From: JALYTY01 sp964546935
GTDB taxonomy: Bacteria; Vulcanimicrobiota; Vulcanimicrobiia; Vulcanimicrobiales; Vulcanimicrobiaceae
Reading direction: 5' to 3'
DNA: 64,000 nt
Assembly (NCBI GenBank): GCA_964546935.1
Contig: CAZJLJ010000008.1
Span: forward strand, 13,583-77,582
In this document: piece by piece, positions 32,451-40,593 of the stretch
Layout of the letters: each line of letters starts with the position of its first letter
Position numbering within the stretch: the stretch's first letter is position 1
The notes under the pieces: model-generated
What the model saw: only the letters and a program-made list of their open reading frames with translations
Told to the model about the DNA's origin: nothing
The model's database searches: none
Position numbers and translations under genes: made by a program

Positions 32451-35145
32451 GGGACGCACGGTCCCGACCGGGATGGTCTTTTTTCTGTTCTCGGATATCG
32501 AGGGCAGCACTATTCGTTGGGAAACGAAGCCCCAGGCGATGGAAGCCGCGCTACGGCGCCACGACGCCATCTTGCACGACGCGGTGGGCCGCAACATGGG
32601 CTACGTTTTTAAAACGGTCGGCGACGAGTTCTGCACTGCGTTTCAACACGCGCACAATGCCGTCGCAGCGGCGATTGCTATCCAACGAGAACTCGCGGCG
32701 GAGGACTTCAACAGCGTCGAAGGACTGCGCGTTCGAGTAGCAATTCACGGCGGCAAAACCGACGAGCGTTCCGGCGATTACTTCGGTCCGCCGGTTAACC
32801 GCGTTGCGCGATTGCTCTCAACGGCACACGGAGGGCAAGTGCTGCTCTCCGCGATCGTCGCGGAATCACTCGACGGCTACATCCCGGCGGAAGCGAAGCT
32901 CGTCGATCTCGGTTGGCATCGTTTGAAAGACATGGAGGAGCCCGAGCACGTCTTTCAACTTGCCGCGCCGGGTTTGGATGAGGAGTTCGCGCCGATTCGA
33001 TCGCTCAACACGGGCGCAAACAATCTCCCGCGACAAACCACAAGTTTCGTCGGACGTGAAAATGACGTTGCTGAAGTGGTCCGGCTGCTCAATGTTTCAC
33101 CGCTCGTATCGATTGTGGGCGTAGGCGGCGTAGGCAAGACGCGGCTCGCGTTGCAAGTTGCGGCAGAGGTTCTGCACGAATATCGCGACGGCGTTTGGTT
33201 CGTCAACCTGGCCCCCATCGACGATCCGAATCTCGTCGCGAGCACGATTCTTTCCACGCTCGCAGTAACGCACGGAAGCGGCAAGTCTGCGATGGAGACG
33301 CTGCTGTCGCACTTGAAGACACGATCGCTGCTGCTGTTTTTGGATAATTGCGAGCACCTTATCGGCGAAGCGGCAATCGTGACAGCGGAGATTTTAACCA
33401 ACGCGCCGTTAGTACGAATTTTAACGACGACGCGCGAAGCGTTGAACGTCCCGGGCGAACACGTCTATCGCGTTCCAACGCTTGGAATCGAAGATGCGGT
33501 GCAACTCTTCATCGACCGTGCACGGGCGGCAAAAGCGGATTTCGTTGTTAGCGAAGATTCTCTACCGGTTGTCGAAGAGATTTGCAATCGCGTCGACGGA
33601 CTGGCACTCGCGATTGAACTCGCAGCGGCGCGGATGCGCGTGCTTTCCCTCCGCGATCTCGCGTCGCATTTGAAAGAACGCTTCCGCGTGCTGACCGGCG
33701 GAAGCCGCACCGCATTGCCGCGCCAGAAGACGCTGCACGCTCTAATCGACTGGAGCCACAACCTTCTTCTCGAGGAAGAGAAGATTTTGTTCCGGCGCTT
33801 GGCCGTGTTTTCCGGAAGCTTTTCCCTCGAGGCGGCCGCCGACGTTTGCGTCAACGACGATTTAGACGAATACGAGCCGCTAGACGTTCTCACCGCCCTA
33901 GTGGAAAAATCGCTTGTTGTAGCGGAAAGTTCAAATGGACAAACGCGCTACCGATTGTTGCAATCGATTGAAGACTACGCGAGCGGGCGACTCAACGAAG
34001 CCGGCGAGAGCGAACCTACATCGCGATGCCACGCGACATACTTCGCAGAGTTCGCTGAACGGGCATACCTGGAATGGGACACGGGGCCGGCGCCTGATTG
34101 GCTCGCGCGCTCGAGCGTCGAATTAGACAACATTCGCGCCGCGCTAAGTTGGACGATCAGCGAGAATCGCGAAGCGCAAATAGGAACGCGGATCATCTCC
34201 AGCGGGTTTCCGATTTTTCTTCGGCTTTCTCTCCTTAGTGAAGCCATCGGCTGGGCAGAATGCGCGCTTATAAGTTGCGAACCTATGCCGGTGGAAGCGG
34301 CGGCTCGTTTAGAGTTCGGATTATCAATGCTCTACAACAATGCTTTAGATGAACCGCGCGCGTTGTCCGCGGCCGAACGCGCAGTTAGCCTGTATTCTTC
34401 TACGGATAACATCCGCGGCACAATAGGCGCTATGGCGCAACTGGCGCAAATATACGCGCGTTACGAGCGTTTTCATGAGGCACGGGAACTGGGTGACGAA
34501 GCACTCAGTCGGGCGCGGAAGTTGAATGATCCTCGGCTGCTTGCGGTGACGCTTCAACGATCTGCAATAACGTTTCGGTCGGAAGAAATCGAAACCGCAC
34601 GCGGCTATTTCAATGAAGCAGTTACATTATTTCAAGGCGCTGGTTGCGATGAAGACACTGGACGTGCGTTGGTTTGGTGGGCGGCGGCGGAAGCGGATGC
34701 ATCGGAGCTTCAACGCGCTACGGAAATCTTACATCGCGCTGTTCCCCTCGTGGCCGGGGACATAAAGCTGTTTGTGCTTCTAAACCTCGCCGAATATACC
34801 CTGACGCTGGGACAATTGCTAGACGCGACGACGTATGCAATGGCGGCGTTAAACGCAGCGCATAGTCATAACCACATGGGTGCCTTTTCCATAGCCGCGG
34901 CGTTTGTTGCCGCAGCAACCGTTGACGTCGATGTCCCGCGCGCAGCAAGGCTCCTTGCATTTGCTCGAAGGAATTTCACTGGCTCCGAATGGCCACCGCG
35001 CCAGTATGGCGGACATGTCTTCGACCGTCTTGAGACCCGCTTACGGGAAAGGCTTTCAGCAACAGAACACAACGCCTGCGAAACCGCAGGCGCTGCATGG
35101 TCCATCACTGACGTCGTTAAAGAAACTGCCGATTTAGCACGGTAA
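32428..35145 (+). CDS. Class III adenylate cyclase - NB-ARC ATPase - TPR protein
   Basis: A signalling protein of about 905 residues. GTG 32428 is chosen to keep the family start RTVPTGMVFFLFSDIEGST; ATG 32473 is an alternative. Cyclase domain (about 15-180): metal Asp residues in FSDIEGST and VGDEF, adenine-selecting Lys in FKTVGDEF, and catalytic Asn/Arg in PPVNRVARLL, so it appears active. NB-ARC/STAND ATPase (about 205-520): P-loop GVGGVGKT near 230, Walker B LLLFLDNCEHL. C-terminal alpha-solenoid of TPR type (about 560-890). No HTH domain is seen. Such proteins are proposed to couple ligand sensing to cAMP. Confidence 0.88.
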   Translation: MSFTGATRGRTVPTGMVFFLFSDIEGSTIRWETKPQAMEAALRRHDAILHDAVGRNMGYVFKTVGDEFCTAFQHAHNAVAAAIAIQRELAAEDFNSVEGLRVRVAIHGGKTDERSGDYFGPPVNRVARLLSTAHGGQVLLSAIVAESLDGYIPAEAKLVDLGWHRLKDMEEPEHVFQLAAPGLDEEFAPIRSLNTGANNLPRQTTSFVGRENDVAEVVRLLNVSPLVSIVGVGGVGKTRLALQVAAEVLHEYRDGVWFVNLAPIDDPNLVASTILSTLAVTHGSGKSAMETLLSHLKTRSLLLFLDNCEHLIGEAAIVTAEILTNAPLVRILTTTREALNVPGEHVYRVPTLGIEDAVQLFIDRARAAKADFVVSEDSLPVVEEICNRVDGLALAIELAAARMRVLSLRDLASHLKERFRVLTGGSRTALPRQKTLHALIDWSHNLLLEEEKILFRRLAVFSGSFSLEAAADVCVNDDLDEYEPLDVLTALVEKSLVVAESSNGQTRYRLLQSIEDYASGRLNEAGESEPTSRCHATYFAEFAERAYLEWDTGPAPDWLARSSVELDNIRAALSWTISENREAQIGTRIISSGFPIFLRLSLLSEAIGWAECALISCEPMPVEAAARLEFGLSMLYNNALDEPRALSAAERAVSLYSSTDNIRGTIGAMAQLAQIYARYERFHEARELGDEALSRARKLNDPRLLAVTLQRSAITFRSEEIETARGYFNEAVTLFQGAGCDEDTGRALVWWAAAEADASELQRATEILHRAVPLVAGDIKLFVLLNLAEYTLTLGQLLDATTYAMAALNAAHSHNHMGAFSIAAAFVAAATVDVDVPRAARLLAFARRNFTGSEWPPRQYGGHVFDRLETRLRERLSATEHNACETAGAAWSITDVVKETADLAR

Positions 35146-35649
35146 AATGCCGTGTGCACCCTGAGGTAGGCGGCGATGTAACGCGGACGGCAAGGACGGA
35201 TCGGTGCATGTTTGCGTCATTGAGAAGCTGCCGCTTTGTCCGGAACAACCGCTGTACGCTTTGTAGCTTGCGGAAAGAACTCCAGTCGACGCATTTATTG
35301 TGCCGGTGATGTTGAAGCCGCAGCTCGAACCGCCAGGACCGACACTAGCAATGCCACTCCCGTTGAGATTTCCATCCAGATCGATCGTCAACGCGACCGT
35401 GTTTGCAACGTTGACGGCAACAGGGCCTGAACCAAACGTCTCGCCGATCGTTCCACCAATTGAGGAGGCTTTCTGCGAAAGCGTTACCGTCGCTGTTCCA
35501 TTGCCCTGAACCGAATCGGTTACACTTCCGGAATACTCACCGGCGATTTGCGCCACGGTTGGTGGATTGCTCGGCGGATTGGTGTTCCCGTTGCACGCGC
35601 TAAGAACGAGTGCGGCAATAAGTAGCGCAACTGGAGAAGACGTGCGCAT
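35134..35649 (-). CDS. Hypothetical lipoprotein
   Basis: About 171 residues from ATG 35649, preferred over ATG 35655 because AAGGAG is at proper distance. Signal MRTSSPVALLIAALVLSAC carries a lipobox; the mature part is Gly/Ser/Thr-rich with repeated beta-strands (YSGSVTDSVQGNGTATVTLS, SCGFNITGTINASTGVLSASY). Two pairs of Cys may form disulfides. Its 3' end overlaps the convergent cyclase gene by 12 bp. Function unknown. Confidence 0.7.
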   Translation of the reverse strand: MRTSSPVALLIAALVLSACNGNTNPPSNPPTVAQIAGEYSGSVTDSVQGNGTATVTLSQKASSIGGTIGETFGSGPVAVNVANTVALTIDLDGNLNGSGIASVGPGGSSCGFNITGTINASTGVLSASYKAYSGCSGQSGSFSMTQTCTDPSLPSALHRRLPQGAHGILPC

Positions 35650-35729
35650 CAGCATGCTCCTTCCTTGACATTACTTGCTGCCTTGCGGCACCGGGCCCGC
35701 AGCTCCCTTGAGCCTTATTGCCCAGCTAG

Positions 35730-36863
35730 CTACGCGTTGCCGAGGACGTCGCGATCTTTTTGCGAGTAGATGTTCAACAACACGCCGACGGCGGCGAAGT
35801 TCGTCAAAATGGCGGAGCCACCGTACGACATGAAGGGCAGCGGAATGCCCGTAATAGGCATGATACCGATCGTCATGCCGACGTTCACCAAGACGTGGAA
35901 GAAGAGCATCGCCACGATACCGGCCGCAAGCAAGAAGCCAAACCGGTCGCGGGCCGCGATCATCGTGCGAATGCCGCCGTAGAGCACCACGGCGTACAAC
36001 GCGATCAATAATATGGCACCGGCGAATCCGAACTCTTCGGCCAACACCGTGAAGATGAAATCGCGAGAGTGTTCCGGCACAAAGTTGAGCTGGGTCTGTG
36101 TTCCGTGATGCAAACCTCGACCAAGCCAACCGCCATTGCCCACCGCGATTTTTGATTGATTTAGGTTATAACCCGCGCCTTGCGGATCGGCTTTGGGGTT
36201 CAAGAACACGAACAGGCGCGCTTTTTGGAACGGCTTCAGCAGCGCATTCGTACCGACAGCTGCCGCGCCGGCGGTTACTACACCCATCGCGTAGATCATG
36301 AAATCGCCGACTTTCGGCAAACCGAAGAAGAGCTGCGAACTCAGAATAGCGCCCACAACCAGCGTTGTTCCGAGGTCGGGCTGTTTCAAAATCAGCAGCG
36401 CCGGAATTGCAACGGTTGCAAGCGGCTTCCACAAGTCTTGAATGCGATCGTACGTTGCGCGGCATAGCACCGCCGCAATGCAAATCGCGAGAATCAGCTT
36501 TGCCGGTTCGGACGGTTGAAACGTCCCCAGCGGGCCAAGCGAAATCCAACGCTGCGCGCCGAGCGCGGAGTGCCCGCCGCGCAAAATAAAGAGCAGCAAC
36601 GCCAAGTTGACGACGTACAGAGCCGGCGCCCATCGCTGCCAATTGCGATAGTCGATGAACGAGAAGATAACCATCAGCGGAAGGCCGAGCAGCATGTAGA
36701 TGATCTGCTTCTTGAACTCGCCGTTGGCGTCGCCGCCGTGAAGATCTGCGGATTGGATGCAGAGAATGCCAAGCAACGTCAATAAGACGCACGCAATCGC
36801 GAGCGACCAATTGAAGTTTCGAACGTACCGGCGTGCGCCGATTGTGAGGGTTAGGGTTGCCAT
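35730..36863 (-). CDS. rodA: Rod shape-determining protein RodA (SEDS glycosyltransferase)
   Basis: A 377-residue polytopic SEDS-family peptidoglycan polymerase. Family blocks: GAQRWISLGPLGTFQPSEPAKL, KQPDLGTTLV, AVGNGGWLGRGLHHGTQTQLNFVPEHSRDFIFTVLAEEFGFAG and NVGMTIGIMPITGIPLPFMSYGGSA. The Trp-rich QRWI and the FQPSE loop typify RodA. It is last in the minC-minD-minD-minE-alkB-rodA run, linking elongation with division-site control; the gap from alkB is only 4 bp. Confidence 0.95.
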   Translation of the reverse strand: MATLTLTIGARRYVRNFNWSLAIACVLLTLLGILCIQSADLHGGDANGEFKKQIIYMLLGLPLMVIFSFIDYRNWQRWAPALYVVNLALLLFILRGGHSALGAQRWISLGPLGTFQPSEPAKLILAICIAAVLCRATYDRIQDLWKPLATVAIPALLILKQPDLGTTLVVGAILSSQLFFGLPKVGDFMIYAMGVVTAGAAAVGTNALLKPFQKARLFVFLNPKADPQGAGYNLNQSKIAVGNGGWLGRGLHHGTQTQLNFVPEHSRDFIFTVLAEEFGFAGAILLIALYAVVLYGGIRTMIAARDRFGFLLAAGIVAMLFFHVLVNVGMTIGIMPITGIPLPFMSYGGSAILTNFAAVGVLLNIYSQKDRDVLGNA

Positions 36864-36867
36864 GGCT

Positions 36868-37482
36868 TCATCCGTGCGTGAAGACGCGGCGGAATGTCAA
36901 ATTGATCCGCGACGTTTGCACTGTCGGCTGCTTCGGGATGGAATGTTGCCAACACTGCTGCGTTGCGCCCTGCATGATCAGCAAACTGCCCGGTTCGAGC
37001 GCAACTTCAATGCGCTCGCCGCTTGCCCGGTGACGGAGCAAAAAGGGTCGCGCCGTCCCCAATGAGATCGACGCGATAATCGGGTTCGTTCCTAGTTCCG
37101 GTTCGTCGTCGGCATGCCAGCCGTTCGAGTCAGTTCCGGTACGATACAAATTCGCAAGCACGCTATTGAACTCTGTATCGGCCGCAGCTTGCACGCGCTT
37201 TCGTAAATTTTGGAGTTCCACCGTCCATGGGATGGGGTCGTGCGCCAAGCCTGAGTAGCGGTAACTCGCGCCCGGATCGCCGTACCATGCTTCAAGACGC
37301 GGCGCGGCCACGATTCTGCCGAAGATGCGCAGCTGCGGCTGCTGCCAAGCGAGCGACTGCAAAAGCACATCGAAGAGTGCTGCCGCTTCGTCGTCTGAAA
37401 GAAAACGCGCGACGTAGAGTGCTTCTCCGTCGCGCGGTAAGAGGTTCCGGCTAGTGGGCGGTTGCAGGCTTCGGCGGCCCAT
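36868..37482 (-). CDS. alkB: AlkB-type 2-oxoglutarate dioxygenase (DNA repair)
   Basis: A 204-residue Fe(II)/2OG oxygenase close to the AlkB/ABH2 type. Iron ligands His123, Asp125 (GWHADDEPELG) and His180; 2OG-binding Arg192 in SRINLTFRR. The core NLYRTGTDSNGWHADDEP and SISLGTARPFLLR is strongly conserved. Expected to reverse alkylation of DNA bases. The start overlaps the end of minE by 32 bp; its place within a division/shape operon has no obvious mechanistic reason. Confidence 0.93.
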   Translation of the reverse strand: MGRRSLQPPTSRNLLPRDGEALYVARFLSDDEAAALFDVLLQSLAWQQPQLRIFGRIVAAPRLEAWYGDPGASYRYSGLAHDPIPWTVELQNLRKRVQAAADTEFNSVLANLYRTGTDSNGWHADDEPELGTNPIIASISLGTARPFLLRHRASGERIEVALEPGSLLIMQGATQQCWQHSIPKQPTVQTSRINLTFRRVFTHG

Positions 37483-37897
37483 TTTTCTTGCGCCGCTTGC
37501 GTGCGCGCACCGGCGGTGGTCCGAGGAGTTGCGCCGTCTTTTCAGCTTCGCCGTGCTCCGTCATTTCTGCGACGGCTTCTGCTGCTACCGGTTCCGGCTT
37601 GACGTCAGGCTCATCGCCTTTCCCGTTGCCGCTGCCGCCGGTCGGCCGGTTTACGGCGCGAATCGGAATGTTCGCGAGCATCGCGAGCGCCTTGTCCTCG
37701 CGTTCGAAGTTTACTTCGACTTTTTCTTTGTCGACTTCGACGTAACGCGAGATGACGTCGACCAGATCGCGCTTCATCTGATCGATTATCTCGGGAGCGA
37801 GAGCAAGATGATCCGTCATCAAGACCAAACGCAAACGTTCTTTCGCCGTTGCGCCGGAGCTGGATTGACCGAAAATTTTCTTGACCCATTCGATCAT
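37451..37897 (-). CDS. minE: Cell division topological specificity factor MinE, extended C-terminus
   Basis: A 148-residue protein. The first 85 residues are canonical MinE: amphipathic N-terminal IEWVKKIFG, the MinD-activating stretch ERLRLVLMTDHLALAPE, then the dimerisation strand region VDKEKVEVNFEREDKALAMLANIPIRAV. About 60 further residues are Gly/Pro/Lys-rich and end in a basic block (RARKRRKKNGPPK). Ordinary MinE is about 88 residues. ATGA overlap with minD. Activates MinD ATPase to drive pole-to-pole patterning. Confidence 0.92.
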   Translation of the reverse strand: MIEWVKKIFGQSSSGATAKERLRLVLMTDHLALAPEIIDQMKRDLVDVISRYVEVDKEKVEVNFEREDKALAMLANIPIRAVNRPTGGSGNGKGDEPDVKPEPVAAEAVAEMTEHGEAEKTAQLLGPPPVRARKRRKKNGPPKPATAH

Positions 37898-38739
37898 GAG
37901 CGGCGTCCCCCAAAGAATGCGCCGAGTTTGCTGAAGAACGACTCCTTCACCTCGACGGTCGGCGCCGCAACGTCTTCGCCCGCAACACGTGCAGCAATCG
38001 CGTGATAGGCCGCACCGGTCGCGTGCTCCTGATGTAACGCGAGCGGTTCGCCTTTGTTCGTCGTAACGATGATGTCGGGTTCCTCTGCGATCACGCCGAG
38101 CAAGGGAAGACGCAAAATTGCGTTGACGTCTTCAACCGAGAGCATCTTGCCCTTCTTCACCAATTGCGGCCGCAAACGATTGATGATGAGCTGCGGCTTG
38201 AACTTATTCCCAAGCAGTCCGATCACCCGGTCGACGTCCCGGACGGCGGAGACTTCCGGCGTGCATACGACGATCGCTTCGTCTGCGCCGGCTACGGCGT
38301 TCTTGAAACCCATTTCAATGCCGGCGGGGCAGTCGATCAAGACGTAGTCGAAACGCTCTCGCAAGCGCTGCACTAATGCGCGCATCTTTTCCGTATCGAC
38401 TTCGTCTTTCTCTCGGGTTTGCGCCGCAGCAAGCAACATCAACTTGCCGGTGTGTTTGTCGGCCACCAGCGCATCGTCCAGCGACACTTTCTCTTCAAGC
38501 ACGTCCAGCACGTGATACTTCACGCGGCTTTCGAGGCCTAACACGATATCAAGATTGCGCAGTCCGACGTCGGCGTCGACCAGTGCAACACTTGCTCCGC
38601 GTTGCGCAAGTGCGGTTCCGAGATTTGCCGTTGTCGTCGTTTTTCCGACGCCGCCTTTTCCCGACGTAACTACGATTGCGCGTCCAAGCTTCACAGGTGC
38701 AGCGGCTGGAGCGTCGTCTTGAATCGGTTGGTGCATCAT
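37894..38739 (-). CDS. minD: Septum site-determining protein MinD, second copy (MinD-B)
   Basis: A 281-residue deviant-Walker ATPase: SGKGGVGKTTTTANLG at 26-41, VDADVGLRNLDIVLGLE, DCPAGIEMGFKNAVAGADEAIVVCTPEVSAVRD and the Arg-rich NRLRPQL. It has a 20-residue N-terminal extension absent from the other copy. The C-terminal amphipathic membrane-targeting helix (SFFSKLGAFFGG) is present. The ATG overlaps the stop of the upstream minD by one base, and its own stop overlaps minE as ATGA. Confidence 0.95.
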   Translation of the reverse strand: MMHQPIQDDAPAAAPVKLGRAIVVTSGKGGVGKTTTTANLGTALAQRGASVALVDADVGLRNLDIVLGLESRVKYHVLDVLEEKVSLDDALVADKHTGKLMLLAAAQTREKDEVDTEKMRALVQRLRERFDYVLIDCPAGIEMGFKNAVAGADEAIVVCTPEVSAVRDVDRVIGLLGNKFKPQLIINRLRPQLVKKGKMLSVEDVNAILRLPLLGVIAEEPDIIVTTNKGEPLALHQEHATGAAYHAIAARVAGEDVAAPTVEVKESFFSKLGAFFGGRRS

Positions 38740-39530
38740 TACCCCGCTTTCAGAGCGCCGAAGAGGCGCCCGAAGAAGCCTTGCGAATCGAACGTGGTAA
38801 ACGGCACGAGTTCGCCGTCCAAACGCCGCGCGATCTTCTCGTAAATCACGCGCAGCTTTGCGGTTTCATCGAGAACGATCGGCTCGCCACGATTTGTGGT
38901 ATCGATCACTTCCTCGTCGTCCGGAACGATGCCGAGGAGCTCTATCGAAAGAATCTCGCAGACATCTTCCACCGAAAGCATGTCGCCGGAACGAACCATG
39001 TCGGGCCGCAGACGATTTACGATCAAACGGATCGGAAGATTTTTATCGTTCAGCTTGCCTACCACGCGGTCGGCGTCGCGAATCGCGCTCACTTCCGGCG
39101 TCGTTACGACGATTGCTTCTTTGGCGCCGGCAATCGCATTGCGGAATCCGCGTTCAATGCCGGCCGGACAATCGATCAGCACGAAATCCGCAACCTCGGC
39201 CGCCTGATCCACGATCGAGGCAAACTGTGCTTCGGTAATTGCATCCTTATCGCGTGTTTGTGCCGCCGGAAGAATCGAGAGCGATTCGAAACGCTTGTCT
39301 TTGATCAGCGCCTGGCGCAGTTGGCAACGGCCTTCGGCAACCTCGACCACGTCGAAAACAATGCGCTTCTCTAAACCCAAAACAAGATCGAGATTGCGCA
39401 AGCCGATATCCGCGTCCATGAGAATGACACGTTTGCCGCGCTTCGCAAGAGCTGCGCCTAAATTCGCGGTGGTTGTGGTTTTTCCAACACCGCCCTTGCC
39501 TGAAGTAAGAACGATTTTACGAGCGCTCAT
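38739..39530 (-). CDS. minD: Septum site-determining protein MinD, first copy (MinD-A)
   Basis: A 263-residue MinD with SGKGGVGKTTTTANLG at 10-25, MDADIGLRNLDLVLGLE, DCPAGIERGFRNAIAGAKEAIVVTTPEVSAIRD and a C-terminal amphipathic helix (GFFGRLFGALKAG). This length and the immediate downstream position from minC (3-bp gap) make it the canonical MinD. It is clearly homologous over its whole length to the following copy, with substantial divergence, so the duplication is not recent. Confidence 0.95.
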   Translation of the reverse strand: MSARKIVLTSGKGGVGKTTTTANLGAALAKRGKRVILMDADIGLRNLDLVLGLEKRIVFDVVEVAEGRCQLRQALIKDKRFESLSILPAAQTRDKDAITEAQFASIVDQAAEVADFVLIDCPAGIERGFRNAIAGAKEAIVVTTPEVSAIRDADRVVGKLNDKNLPIRLIVNRLRPDMVRSGDMLSVEDVCEILSIELLGIVPDDEEVIDTTNRGEPIVLDETAKLRVIYEKIARRLDGELVPFTTFDSQGFFGRLFGALKAG

Positions 39531-39533
39531 AGT

Positions 39534-40379
39534 TTATGCGAGCACCTCCCCAGCTTTGGCAAACGGAGCGATAACGATACGATTGTCGCGCACGAATGCT
39601 ACCTCGGGTTCCGCCGCAGCTTTGCGCTGGCCTTCATTTGCGGCGATCGATGTTGCAATTCGTAATTGCGTTGCATCGAGATGCAGTGCATAAACGCGAG
39701 CGTTGACGTCGCCTTGCGCGCCTGCATGCGCGACCCCGAGCAAGCGCCCGAAAACGACGACGTCGCCGGTTGCGACAAGTTCAGTTCCGGGATTGACGTC
39801 GCCGACGACGACGATATTGCCGTCGTGATGCAGGGCTTGTCCGCCACGCAACGTGCCGACGTGATACAGCGTTCCCGGTGCGGTCGTCACGAGTTGCAAC
39901 GGTTGGGGTGGCGCCGCATTGGGCTTCGCGGGCGCGGCAGCCCGGCGAACGCTTGATTCACCGCGCTTGCGGCGTTCCGCGATATCGGAGCGCGCGCCGG
40001 CAAAATCCGCGACGAGCGAGCGCGCAGCGTCGGACAATTTCATTTCACGCTTAGGGCGAAGGGCGCGACGGCGTGCCAGCTCCTCGCCGCCGCCGTTCTG
40101 AACGACAAACTCCAGACCGGCCTCGACGGCGATGGATGCTACGTCTGCGGACCCGCTTAGCGCACTGAGCTCGATCCCGCCTGCGGCCAGTTTCTCGCGG
40201 AGCGCGGTGATCTGATCCGCCGAAGGGACCGAGATGCCGAACGCAGCTGTCGCGCGCGTGCCGCGATAAAACTCGGGTCGCTCGGCAATACGAGCTTCCA
40301 ACTCAACTAAAGCTGCGTCGAAATCCCGCCCGGCTAACATTACCTCGAGGCCCGAACCCCGACCGCGCAAGAGCGTCAT
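39534..40379 (-). CDS. minC: Septum site-determining protein MinC
   Basis: A 281-residue FtsZ-assembly inhibitor. The N-terminal domain (about 1-95) includes FDAALVELEARIAERPEFYRG; an Ala/Pro/Arg-rich linker (about 120-165) precedes the C-terminal beta-helix domain with LRGGQALHHDGNIVVVGDVNPGTELVATGDVVVFGRLLGVAHAG, the part that binds MinD. First gene of the min operon. The upstream 200-bp region contains two DnaA-box-like sequences. Confidence 0.92.
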   Translation of the reverse strand: MTLLRGRGSGLEVMLAGRDFDAALVELEARIAERPEFYRGTRATAAFGISVPSADQITALREKLAAGGIELSALSGSADVASIAVEAGLEFVVQNGGGEELARRRALRPKREMKLSDAARSLVADFAGARSDIAERRKRGESSVRRAAAPAKPNAAPPQPLQLVTTAPGTLYHVGTLRGGQALHHDGNIVVVGDVNPGTELVATGDVVVFGRLLGVAHAGAQGDVNARVYALHLDATQLRIATSIAANEGQRKAAAEPEVAFVRDNRIVIAPFAKAGEVLA

Positions 40380-40420
40380 TGCGCCCAGGCTTCACAGGCA
40401 GCCGGGCTTCTCCCCTTCGT

Positions 40421-40459
40421 AAATCCACAAAGACTCGCAAGTTCTTGCGCTTATCCACA
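40421..40459. promoter_or_regulatory. Two DnaA-box-like sites between minC and the M48 gene
   Basis: TTATCCACA, an exact consensus DnaA box, is at 40451-40459 and AAATCCACA, one mismatch, is at 40421-40429, in the same orientation and 30 bp apart (about three helical turns). They lie in the divergent promoter region of the min operon and the M48 protease gene. A -10-like TAATAT/TATAAG is at about 40553-40560 for the plus strand. Confidence 0.5.
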
Positions 40460-40593
40460 AGACATCCACCGCGTAACAAGCCGCCCGGGCGATGCGTTCT
40501 TAATCTTGGGTTCTCAAGCGTCTCTCACGATACGCTCAGGGTTGTTTACGGTAATATAAGAGAACCACTCGTGCAGCAAGGTTGGGTAGGCCT

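Noticed and set aside
40380..40593. Replication origin
   Set aside because: Only two DnaA-box-like sites, no AT-rich unwinding stretch and no dnaA, dnaN or similar gene near; treated as a possible regulatory site instead.
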